In this document: in pieces, positions 33,416 to 43,458 of the stretch
How positions within the stretch are numbered: position 1 is the first letter of the stretch
How the letters are laid out: every line of letters begins with the position of its first letter
DNA from: JAVBLU01 sp031553225
GTDB lineage: Bacteria > Bacillota > Clostridia > Christensenellales > UBA1750
NCBI GenBank assembly: GCA_031553225.1
Contig: JAVBLU010000017.1
Location: 1 to 64,000, forward strand
DNA: 64,000 nt
Direction of reading: 5' to 3'
The notes under the pieces: generated by a model
What the model saw: only the letters and a program-made list of their open reading frames with translations
What the model was told of the DNA's origin: nothing
Database searches by the model: none
Translations under genes and position numbers: made by a program

Positions 33416-35650
33416 ATGGCCGGTGAAAAACACAACAACGCCGTGTCGCGCTTTTTGCACAGCCCCATGCTGCCCGGCCTGAGCATCGGCGCATTATGCG
33501 CGCTCTTGTGCTTCGCCATGCTGGCGCTTACGCTCACCCCCAAGCAGTATTCCCTGCACGTGGGCGAGGTGGCCAGCGAGACGCTCAACGCCACGCGGGA
33601 GATTGAGGACCGCGTGACCACGCAGAAGCAGAAGGATCTGGCGGCCGCGTCGGTGCCCAAGGAGAACCAGCGCGACGCGGTGGTGTCGATGACGGTGCTC
33701 AGCCAGTTCCAGGGGATCATGTCGGCGCTGGACGACCAGCGCGCCCAGGCGAACAACCTGCTGGCACCGCTGCGCGTACAGTTTGAAGGCTCGGCCTTCA
33801 CCGAACAGGCCGAGCGCGTGCTGGGCGCCGCCTACATTCAAAGCGTGCGCCAGGATCTGCCCATCCAGCTGGACGACGTGCAGATCAAATCGCTGTTGTA
33901 CTGCGCGCCCGCCGAGTTTCAGGCCGTTTCGGCCGCGGCCGACGCGGCCATGCGCCAGGTGATGCAGACCGGCATTCTGCAGGGCCAAACCGAGGAGGGC
34001 GTGGCGCGCGTCATGTCCGACCTGAGCAAGCAGACCTCCCTTGCCCCGGCGCTGCTGCCCATCGTGGAGGCGGGCGTGCGTACGAGCATCCAGCCCAACG
34101 TCTCCTTTGACGAGGCCGCGTATGAAAAGAAGGTGCAGGAGGCCGTGGGCGCCGTGGTGCCCAAGGTGTACAAGATGGGCGAGGTGATCGTGCGCGAGGG
34201 CGACGTGGTCACCCAGGCGCAGATCGACGTGCTGCTTGAGCTGGGGCTTTTGTCCGAGCAGCTGCCAACGCCCCTGTATATCGGCCTGTTCGCCATGACG
34301 CTGCTGCTGAGCACCGTGGTGCTCGTGTACCTGCTCATCTTCGACCGCGAGATCATTCTGTCTCCCAGGCAGATGCTGCTGTTCAGCGTCATCATCCTCG
34401 TCACGCTCGCCCTGTCCATGGCGCTCTCGCGCATCAACGCCTTCTTCATCCCCATGCAGCTGGGCGTGCTGCTCATCGCGCTGCTTTTCAAGCCGCGACT
34501 CGCCCTCGTCACCAACACGGCGCTGGCGGTGCTCATGGGCACGGCATGCGTCGGGTCGGCCGGGCTGTTCTCCATTGCCATGTTCGAGCTGACGCTTACG
34601 TGCGTTGTGGGCGGGTCGCTGGCAGTATTCCTCGTGCGGCGCGCCGTGCAGCGTTCCGGCCTGGTGCTGGCGGGCGTGGGCATCGGGTTTTCCAATCTGG
34701 CGTGCATGCTGGCACTGGGGCTGCTGACCACATCCAAGACCACGGCGTTGTTCTCCTCGGCCGCCTGGGCCATGTGCGGGGGTTTCCTTTCCGCCGTGCT
34801 GGCGCTGGGGCTCATGCCGCTGTTTGAGTATATCTTCGGGCTGCTTACGCCTTCCAAGCTTCTGGAGCTGTCCAACCCCAATCAGCCGTTGCTGCGCAGG
34901 CTGATGCTGGAAGCGCCCGGCACCTATCACCACAGCGTGCTTGTGGCGAACCTGGCGGAGGCGGCTGTGGAGGAAGTGGGCGGCAACGAGCTGCTCGCGC
35001 GCGTGGGCGCCTACTACCACGACGTGGGCAAGCTGAAGCGCCCGCTGTACTTCGGGGAAAATCAACTGGGCGGAGACAACCCGCACGACAGAATGGAACC
35101 GCAGGTATCGGCCGCCATCCTCACCGTACACCCGCGCGACGGCATGGCCCTGGCGCAGAAGGAGCGTCTGCCCGGCGCGATTCTGGACATTATCCAGCAG
35201 CACCACGGCAACAGCTGTACGGCCTATTTTTACCACAAAGCCTGTCAGCTGCAGGGCGAGCAGAACGTGGACCAGCAAGATTACCGCTACGACGGCCCGC
35301 GCCCCCAAACGCGCGAGGCGGCCATCATCATGCTGGCGGACACCACCGAGGCGGCCGTGCGCTCGATGACCGACCACGCCAAGGACAAGATGGAGGCCTT
35401 CGTGGCCAAGCTCATCCAGGGCAAACTGGAGGACGGGCAGCTGGACGAGGCGCCGCTCACCCTGCGCGATCTGCGCCTCATCGGCAAGGCGTTTTGCTCG
35501 GTGCTTGCGGGCATCTACCACGAGCGGGTGGAGTACCCCACCATCGAATCGCTTCGGCCGCACCGCGCTTTGCCCGGCCACATGACCTACCGTATCTCCG
35601 GCGAGCGCGTCACCGGCACGCAAACCGAGGAAGGGCCAGTGCGCGAATGA
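33416..35650 (+). CDS. pgpH: 7TM-HD c-di-AMP phosphodiesterase (PgpH/YqfF)
   Basis: 744-residue membrane enzyme hydrolysing cyclic di-AMP. TM1 lies near 20-40, then a large extracytoplasmic 7TMR-HDED domain (about 45-280), seven TM segments (about 285-470) and a cytoplasmic HD domain with YHHSVLVANL and YYHDVGKL (near 533), IIQQHHG and MLADTTEAAVR. ATG at 33416 is chosen because GGCGGTG lies just upstream; a GTG- or ATG-extended form would add about 11 residues. Its stop overlaps ybeY (ATGA). It controls c-di-AMP and so potassium and osmotic homeostasis. Confidence 0.95.
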   Translation: MAGEKHNNAVSRFLHSPMLPGLSIGALCALLCFAMLALTLTPKQYSLHVGEVASETLNATREIEDRVTTQKQKDLAAASVPKENQRDAVVSMTVLSQFQGIMSALDDQRAQANNLLAPLRVQFEGSAFTEQAERVLGAAYIQSVRQDLPIQLDDVQIKSLLYCAPAEFQAVSAAADAAMRQVMQTGILQGQTEEGVARVMSDLSKQTSLAPALLPIVEAGVRTSIQPNVSFDEAAYEKKVQEAVGAVVPKVYKMGEVIVREGDVVTQAQIDVLLELGLLSEQLPTPLYIGLFAMTLLLSTVVLVYLLIFDREIILSPRQMLLFSVIILVTLALSMALSRINAFFIPMQLGVLLIALLFKPRLALVTNTALAVLMGTACVGSAGLFSIAMFELTLTCVVGGSLAVFLVRRAVQRSGLVLAGVGIGFSNLACMLALGLLTTSKTTALFSSAAWAMCGGFLSAVLALGLMPLFEYIFGLLTPSKLLELSNPNQPLLRRLMLEAPGTYHHSVLVANLAEAAVEEVGGNELLARVGAYYHDVGKLKRPLYFGENQLGGDNPHDRMEPQVSAAILTVHPRDGMALAQKERLPGAILDIIQQHHGNSCTAYFYHKACQLQGEQNVDQQDYRYDGPRPQTREAAIIMLADTTEAAVRSMTDHAKDKMEAFVAKLIQGKLEDGQLDEAPLTLRDLRLIGKAFCSVLAGIYHERVEYPTIESLRPHRALPGHMTYRISGERVTGTQTEEGPVRE

Positions 35651-36156
35651 AACAGCTGAGCATCGACCGCGACAACCGTGCGGGCGACGGCGCGGAGGCG
35701 CTGTGGCCGTGCGTCGAGCGCGCCTTTGCGGCGGCCTTTGCCAATAGGTGCCCCGGCCTGCCCGTGCAGATTGGCGTGGTGCTCGTGGGCGGCGAGGAGA
35801 TGGCGGCCATCAACCGCGACGCGCGGGGTGTGGACGCCGTAACCGACGTTCTCTCCTTTCCGCTCGTGCGCCTGCGCGCCCCGGCGGATGAGGCGCGGCT
35901 GGCCCGCGCCCCGCGGGACCCGGAGAGCGGGGGCGTCGCCCTGGGCGACGTGGCGCTGTGCCTCACGCGCGCCGCGCAGCAGGCCGAGGAGTACGGCCAC
36001 TCCTTTGAGCGCGAGCTGTCTTACCTTTGCGTGCACGCGGCGCTGCACCTGCTTGGCTTCGATCACCTGTGCGACAAGGACAGGCGGCTCATGCGCGGGG
36101 AGGAAGAGCACATCCTGTCGCACATTGGCCAAACGCGCGGGGAGGCGGAGGAATGA
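35647..36156 (+). CDS. ybeY: Endoribonuclease YbeY
   Basis: 169-residue zinc metalloprotein needed for 16S rRNA 3'-end maturation and ribosome quality control. The signature H-x3-H-x5-H is HAALHLLGFDH (H130, H134, H140). VTDVLSFPL and LGDVALC are also conserved. It is slightly longer than average because of a charged insert near 80. The start overlaps the pgpH stop and the stop overlaps the cdd start. In many Clostridia a diacylglycerol kinase gene (dgkA) sits between ybeY and cdd; it is absent here. Confidence 0.96.
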   Translation: MKQLSIDRDNRAGDGAEALWPCVERAFAAAFANRCPGLPVQIGVVLVGGEEMAAINRDARGVDAVTDVLSFPLVRLRAPADEARLARAPRDPESGGVALGDVALCLTRAAQQAEEYGHSFERELSYLCVHAALHLLGFDHLCDKDRRLMRGEEEHILSHIGQTRGEAEE

Positions 36157-36536
36157 CCGCGGCCGACCTCGCGTTGCTGGCCCTGAAGGCGCGGGAAAAC
36201 GCTTACGCCCCTTACTCGGGATTTGCCGTGGGCGCGGCGCTTTTGTGCGCCGACGGCCGCGTGTTTACAGGCGCGAACGTGGAATGCGCCAGCTTTGGCA
36301 TGACCATCTGCGCCGAACGCTCGGCGCTATGCGCCGCCGTATCTGCGGGCGCGCGGTGCTTTACCGCCGTCGCCGTGGCCGCCAAGACGCCGCCCTGGCC
36401 GTGCGGGGCATGCCGCCAGATGCTCATGGAGTTTTCGCCAGATATGGCCGTGTACGCCGTCGCACCCGAAGGCTTGCCTATGCAGGCGCGGCTTGCCGAT
36501 CTGCTGCCCCATGCCTTTACGCCGGCCAGCCTGTAG
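36153..36536 (+). CDS. cdd: Cytidine deaminase
   Basis: 127-residue homotetrameric-type enzyme deaminating cytidine and deoxycytidine for pyrimidine salvage. Zinc ligands and catalytic Glu are CAE at 53-55 and the Cys pair in PCGACRQ (C84, C87). YAPYSGFAVGAAL near 18 binds the nucleoside. Length is typical. The ATG overlaps the ybeY stop, with GGAGG just before it. It lies 39 bases upstream of era, the usual neighbour. Confidence 0.97.
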   Translation: MTAADLALLALKARENAYAPYSGFAVGAALLCADGRVFTGANVECASFGMTICAERSALCAAVSAGARCFTAVAVAAKTPPWPCGACRQMLMEFSPDMAVYAVAPEGLPMQARLADLLPHAFTPASL

Positions 36537-36575
36537 GCGGCCGCCATCAACAAAACAAAGCGAGGAAGTATAAAA

Positions 36576-37460
36576 TTGGCTGAATTTCACTCGGGGTTTG
36601 TGGCGCTGCTCGGCCGACCGAACGTGGGCAAGTCCACGCTGATGAACCGGCTTGTGGGGCAGAAGGTGGCCATCGTCTCCCCGAGGCCGCAAACCACGCG
36701 CAACCGCATCATGGGCGTTGTGACCAAGGAGAATGCCCAAATGGTGCTGCTCGACACGCCCGGCCTGCACACGCCGCGCACGAAGCTTGGCGAGCGCATG
36801 ATGAAAGAGGCGCGCGACGCCCTGCAGGACATCGACGGCCTGCTGCTGCTTGTGGACGCGGGCGATTTTCGCGACGAGGACCGCCGCCTGATCGACGCCT
36901 ACGCCGCGCAGCGCTGTCCCAAGGCCGTGGCGGTGAACAAAATCGACGAAGCGCCGCGCGAGCAGGTGGCCCGTGCGCTTGCGCGCCTGAACGACGCTGC
37001 CGTCAAGGATATCTACCCAATCAGCGCGCGCACGGGCGAGGGCGTGGAGGAGCTCTTCCAGCTCATGCTCTCATGGCTGCCCGAGGGCCCGCGCTACTTT
37101 CCCGATGACATGGTGACCGACAAGCCCGAGCGCTTCTTTATCGCCGAGCTCGTGCGGGAAAAAGCGCTCATCCACTTGCGCGAGGAGGTGCCGCACGGCG
37201 TGGGCGTGGAGGTGCAGTCCATGTCCACCACGCCGAGCGGGCTGTGCGAGATCCACGCCGCCATCTACTGCGAGCGGGATGCGCACAAGGGCATTCTCAT
37301 CGGCAAACAGGGCTCCATGCTGCGCACCATCGGTCAGGAAGCCCGCGCCGATATCGAAAAAATGCTGGGCGCGCGCGTGGATCTGCGGCTGTTTGTGAAG
37401 GTGCGCGAGCGCTGGCGCGACTCGAACGACGCCCTGCGCGACCTGGGATACGACGACTAA
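36576..37460 (+). CDS. era: GTPase Era
   Basis: 294-residue GTPase required for 30S subunit assembly; it binds the 16S rRNA 3' end. G1 GRPNVGKST is at 13-21, G3 DTPG at 60-63 and G4 NKID at 121-124. The C-terminal KH domain holds IYCERDAHKGILIGKQGSM. The start is TTG at 36576 after GAGGAAG; no ATG fits the family N-terminus (FHSGFVALLGRPNVGKS). It is last in the phoH-to-era run, with yqzL-like and recO genes following. Confidence 0.97.
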   Translation: MAEFHSGFVALLGRPNVGKSTLMNRLVGQKVAIVSPRPQTTRNRIMGVVTKENAQMVLLDTPGLHTPRTKLGERMMKEARDALQDIDGLLLLVDAGDFRDEDRRLIDAYAAQRCPKAVAVNKIDEAPREQVARALARLNDAAVKDIYPISARTGEGVEELFQLMLSWLPEGPRYFPDDMVTDKPERFFIAELVREKALIHLREEVPHGVGVEVQSMSTTPSGLCEIHAAIYCERDAHKGILIGKQGSMLRTIGQEARADIEKMLGARVDLRLFVKVRERWRDSNDALRDLGYDD

Positions 37461-37578
37461 AACACTGCCAGGCGAGCGCATCTCTTCCTCTCGTCCCTTC
37501 ATTTGCATGGCTTGCCCCGCAGGATGCGGGCAAACTAGCAGTGAAGAAAGCGGTTGCGCGCGAGAGGAATGAGACGGG

Positions 37579-37716
37579 TTGGACCAAAACGGCGGCCTAG
37601 GATTCTACGGCAGCGGTTATCCTGGCGATTTCACGTACTTTATGGCCTTCCGGGCGCTCCACAGGGAGTCGGACCGAGATCGTAAACGCCGTGAACTGGC
37701 GGAGAAGCTGCGCTAA
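37579..37716 (+). CDS. YqzL-like 45-residue protein
   Basis: A short gene between era and recO, the position of yqzL in Bacillus. TTG at 37579 (11 bases after AGAGG; the upstream codons give an in-frame stop three codons before) opens 45 codons ending at TAA 37714-37716. The central YGSGYPGDFTYFMAFRALHR resembles the W/F-x-x-TG-x4-Y-x2-FK-x-L core of YqzL, followed by a charged helical tail (RDRKRRELAEKLR). Function of the family is unknown. Codon use is like neighbouring genes. The upstream part of this gap (37461-37578) has only a weak hairpin at 37512-37532. Confidence 0.6.
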   Translation: MDQNGGLGFYGSGYPGDFTYFMAFRALHRESDRDRKRRELAEKLR

Positions 37717-37791
37717 TCACAGTGCCTTGCACATGATTGCGCCATCCATTTGCTAACGCCGCTTTCCTTCACGCCGGGCAAGAGGAGGAGC

Positions 37792-38517
37792 ATGGGCTAC
37801 CTACTCACGGACGCACTGACGCTTCGTGCCGTGGACTACAAAGACCACGACCGTCTGCTCATGCTCCTCACGCCCGATCACGGCGTCGTGGACGCTATCG
37901 CTCGCGGCTGCAGGCGGCAAAATTCGCCGTTGCTGGCGGCCGGGAGCGTTTTCATATCCGGAGAGTTTGCCCTGTTTGAACGCGGAGGCCGCTACAGCGT
38001 GCAAAGCTGCCACGTGCACGACGCGTTTTATCCGCTGCGCGCCGATTTGGACGCCCTGGAGAACGCGGCCTACTGCGCCAGATGGTGCGCCTTCGCCGCG
38101 CAGCCCAATCAGAGCGCGCCCGACCTGCACCGCCTGATCCTGTCGGCTCTGGCCTTCTTCGCTTATGGCGAAGCGCGGCCCGGCCGCGTGACAGCGGTGT
38201 TTTTGGCGCATCTGTGCGCGCTGCTGGGCGTAGCCCCCATCGCCGAGCGATGCGCCGCGTGCGGCGGCGCATTGGCCGGGCTGGTGCGCTGGGATCCCGC
38301 GTCGGGCGGTGCGGTGTGCGCTTCCTGCCGCACAGGGCGGCCGCTTCCGGAGGCTACGCCCGGCGCTCTGTCCGCCGTGCGGGCCTGCCTGCGCACGCCC
38401 TCGCGCGATATAACCGCGCTGGACGCCCCGGACGAGGATGTGCGGCAGGCCCGCGCGCTGCTGCGTTTCCACCTGGAGGCCCTGCTGGGCGTTCCGCCCG
38501 ACCGGCCGCTGAAGTAG
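37792..38517 (+). CDS. recO: DNA repair protein RecO
   Basis: 241-residue recombination mediator loading RecA with RecFR. It has an N-terminal OB fold (TDALTLRAVDYKDHDRLLML), a helical middle, and a C-terminal zinc site made by CAACGG and CASC near 165-190. The frame is open to 37750, but ATG at 37792 follows GAGGAGGAG and starts the family sequence (MGYLLTDALTLR). It sits directly after the yqzL-like gene, the conserved era-yqzL-recO order. Confidence 0.93.
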   Translation: MGYLLTDALTLRAVDYKDHDRLLMLLTPDHGVVDAIARGCRRQNSPLLAAGSVFISGEFALFERGGRYSVQSCHVHDAFYPLRADLDALENAAYCARWCAFAAQPNQSAPDLHRLILSALAFFAYGEARPGRVTAVFLAHLCALLGVAPIAERCAACGGALAGLVRWDPASGGAVCASCRTGRPLPEATPGALSAVRACLRTPSRDITALDAPDEDVRQARALLRFHLEALLGVPPDRPLK

Positions 38518-38580
38518 CCGGCGGCTTGTTCCTGCGTCCCTAAAAAGACGAACATTCTGTGCGATATCGCCGCTCATGCA

Positions 38581-38609
38581 TTGATTTGCCGCGCTTTATC
38601 GCGTATAAT
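38581..38609 (+). promoter_or_regulatory. Sigma-A promoter of ppdK
   Basis: TTGATT, 17 bases and TATAAT, followed by a leader of about 105 bases. A short GCCCA-AGTC-TGGGC dyad lies at the start of the leader. Confidence 0.7.
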
Positions 38610-38721
38610 ACCCTTTAGCCCAAGTCTGGGCGTATTCGGCGTCGGACGGGGTATTGGCGGGATTCCGGATCTGTGGGAAGCACACGACGCTCCTGACGGT
38701 CTGACATAAGAACGGAGGAAC

Positions 38722-41382
<2,661 letters not shown>

Positions 41383-41400
41383 TCCTATCGGTCCTGCGTC

Positions 41401-41438
41401 AAAGACGGCGCGGCGGGAAACCCCCCGCGCCGTCTTTT
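41401..41438 (+). terminator. Terminator of ppdK
   Basis: Perfect 13-bp stem AAAGACGGCGCGG/CCGCGCCGTCTTT with an 11-base loop, ending in TTTT. Confidence 0.88.
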
Positions 41439-41458
41439 CCTGCCCGGACATAATAATG

Positions 41459-41480
41459 GCCCGCCGCATGTGCGGCGGGC
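41459..41480 (-). terminator. Hairpin after the small lipoprotein-like gene
   Basis: Perfect 10-bp stem GCCCGCCGCA/TGCGGCGGGC with a two-base loop; on the minus strand it is followed by CATTATTATG. Convergent with the ppdK terminator 21 bases away. Confidence 0.6.
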
Positions 41481-41533
41481 TTGCCATTGAACTGAAGCGC
41501 TATTTACAAACAGCCAAGCGGCGTATAATCGGT

Positions 41534-41848
41534 TTAGTTGGGCAGCGCGCCCACGGAGGTTACCGCGGCCCTTTTGGCCAGCAGAAGGTAGCGGGGAAGG
41601 GTTAAAAGCGTTGCGACCACGGCGGCCAGCAGGAAGGGCGTATAGGGCGAGAGGGGGTTCCCGACCAGGTTGACGGCTGCCATGCCGGAGACGGCGCCAT
41701 AGGGCACGGCCTCGGTGATGCTCACCTCGCCCGGCGCGGTGGAGGGCGTGGCCGAAGCGAACACGGTGGACGTGCAGCCGAGCAGCAGCGCGGCCATCAA
41801 GCAAAGGCCGACGATTGCCCGCACACAGGTACCGCGACGAATCATCAT
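41534..41848 (-). CDS. Small membrane-anchored hypothetical protein with signal sequence
   Basis: 104 residues. The N-terminus is a signal sequence (RRGTCVRAIVGLCLMAALLLGC) ending in LLGC, a passable lipobox; a later VFA-SA is an alternative cleavage site. A short Ser/Thr/Pro region follows, then a hydrophobic segment (TPFLLAAVVATLLTLPRYLL) and a basic tail. It could be a lipoprotein or a two-TM protein. No family is recognised. The start at 41848 has AAGGA eight bases upstream; more distal ATGs give an implausible hydrophilic extension. Confidence 0.6.
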   Translation of the reverse strand: MMIRRGTCVRAIVGLCLMAALLLGCTSTVFASATPSTAPGEVSITEAVPYGAVSGMAAVNLVGNPLSPYTPFLLAAVVATLLTLPRYLLLAKRAAVTSVGALPN

Positions 41849-42323
41849 GGGGACCATCCTTTCCGTACGGTGCGGGGCGAATCCCCGCGTTCCGGGCAGC
41901 ATCCATGCTTACCCGCATAGGCTTTATGCTTGTATTGTACCAATCAAAAGGAAAAATGCAAGGCCTCCCTTTCGACTCGAAACCGCCCAAACCTCATCGC
42001 TGCAGAAGGAAGCGCGCTGCGAGAAGGCTGATGTGACCAACGGCGCCTTGCCGCTGGATTTTGAACGCCGTGTTTTGAACGGTGCGGCTCAAATATGAAC
42101 GCGTGAATGGGGCGTACGAGAACCGCTTGTCGAAAAAGTGCGAAATCTTCTTTGGAAAAGATTGCCGCGTGAATGCGGGTGCCGGGGCGCACGGCGCATT
42201 TCCTCGGTGCTTCATGTGTATTATCGAACGTGCGCGGGGAAACCTTTAGCGCTGCGATTCTTATGCGCTAGAAGGAATATCGCTCTTTCGTGTCGTACAT
42301 ACGCATGCAAAGGAGGCGGGCGC
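41849..42323. other. 475-base intergenic region before dgt
   Basis: Between divergent genes. It holds the minus-strand promoter at 41934 and a TAGCGC...GCGCTA dyad (42247-42270) upstream of dgt. I found no convincing plus-strand promoter, RNA gene or protein-like frame; frames of 60-130 codons on both strands here lack ribosome-binding sites and protein-like composition. The DNA is less GC-rich than coding sequence. Confidence 0.5.
41934..41961 (-). promoter_or_regulatory. Promoter of the small lipoprotein-like gene
   Basis: Minus strand: TTGCAT, 16 bases and TACAAT, giving a leader of about 80 bases. Confidence 0.5.
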
Positions 42324-43331
42324 ATGACGGTTCGGCAACGGCTGGAGGCCTGGGAGGCGGAACGCATGCACCCCCTGGCGGCACTGTCCGCCCGCACGAA
42401 GGGGCGCGAGCGCCCCATCACGAAGGACGAGCTGCGCACGGAGTTTCAGCGCGACCGTGACCGCATCCTGCACAGCAAGGCCTTTCGGCGGCTCAAACAC
42501 AAAACGCAGTGTTTCCTGTCGCCCGAGGGCGACCACTTTCGCACGCGGCTGACGCATACGCTGGAGGTGCAGCAGATCGCCCGCACCATCGCCCGGGCCG
42601 TCCGCCTCAACGAGGATCTGGCCGAGGCGATCGCCCTGGGGCACGACCTGGGACACACGCCTTTCGGGCATATGGGCGAGCGCACCCTGGACCGCCTCAG
42701 CTCCGCTATCGGCGGGTTTGCGCACAACGAGCAATCCCTGCGCGTGGTCACGCTTCTGGAAGGACCGGGCGGGCTGAACCTGACGCACGAGGTGCGCGAG
42801 GGCATTGTGTGCCACACGGGCGGAAAACAGGCGGACACGCTGGAGGGCCGCGTGGTTGCCCTGTCCGACCGCATCGCCTACATCAACCACGACATCGACG
42901 ACGGGCTGCGCGCGGGCGTCATCGCCGCCGCAGACCTGCCCAAAGCGCCCCTGGAGCTGCTTGGCGGCACGCACGGCGAGCGCATCAACCGCATGGTGCT
43001 GGACGCGGTCGCCGCCTTTGAGCAGACGGGCACAATCGGCCTTTCCGCCCCGGTGCAGCAAGCCACCGACGAACTGCGCTCCTTCCTCTTTCAGGCCATC
43101 TACTACGCAGAGCGCGCCATGCGCGAGGAACGCAAAGCCAACCGCATGCTCGAGCTGCTCTACCAGCATTTTCTGCGCGGCGAGAGCGCCCTGCCGGCGG
43201 ACGTGACGCCCTTCCTGGATCAATCGCCCCGCGAAAGGGTGGTGTGCGACTATATCGCCGGCATGACCGACCGTTTCGCCGTTAACCTCTTCGAGCGTAT
43301 CTTCGTGCCCCTGTCCGAACGCTCGCTGTAG
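42324..43331 (+). CDS. dgt: Deoxyguanosinetriphosphate triphosphohydrolase-like protein
   Basis: 335-residue HD-domain enzyme that removes triphosphate from dNTPs. Metal ligands are H78 in RLTHTLEV and H107-D108 in LGHDLGHTPFGH, with a late Asp in VALSDRIAYINHD. RDRDRILHSKAFRRLKHKTQ near 43 is the family start. ATG at 42324 lies seven bases after AGGAGG; the frame is open upstream but lacks family sequence. The order dgt-dnaG-rpoD is common in Clostridia and suggests coordination of nucleotide pools with replication initiation. Confidence 0.93.
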   Translation: MTVRQRLEAWEAERMHPLAALSARTKGRERPITKDELRTEFQRDRDRILHSKAFRRLKHKTQCFLSPEGDHFRTRLTHTLEVQQIARTIARAVRLNEDLAEAIALGHDLGHTPFGHMGERTLDRLSSAIGGFAHNEQSLRVVTLLEGPGGLNLTHEVREGIVCHTGGKQADTLEGRVVALSDRIAYINHDIDDGLRAGVIAAADLPKAPLELLGGTHGERINRMVLDAVAAFEQTGTIGLSAPVQQATDELRSFLFQAIYYAERAMREERKANRMLELLYQHFLRGESALPADVTPFLDQSPRERVVCDYIAGMTDRFAVNLFERIFVPLSERSL

Positions 43332-43458
43332 TCTTTTTCCTGTCCGGCCCATTTCGGTATTACAAAGCGGCTGCCGACTTACATTTCTTAGCGGTTTGTG
43401 AGTCATCGTGGCGGGCTGCACAGTTTTCGCGCGGGGTGTTGCAGGAATCGGGGGGACC

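Noticed and set aside
33494..35623. 709-codon open frame on the minus strand opposite pgpH
   Set aside because: It is the complement of a confidently identified gene in GC-rich DNA. The translation is rich in His, Gln, Arg and Ala without any domain, and there is no ribosome-binding site.
37512..37532. TTGCCCCGC/GCGGGCAA hairpin after era as a terminator
   Set aside because: The stem has a bulge and there is no T-run; not strong enough to call.
41944..42192. 82-codon minus-strand frame in the intergenic region before dgt
   Set aside because: No ribosome-binding site, basic low-information sequence, and it overlaps the promoter of the neighbouring gene.
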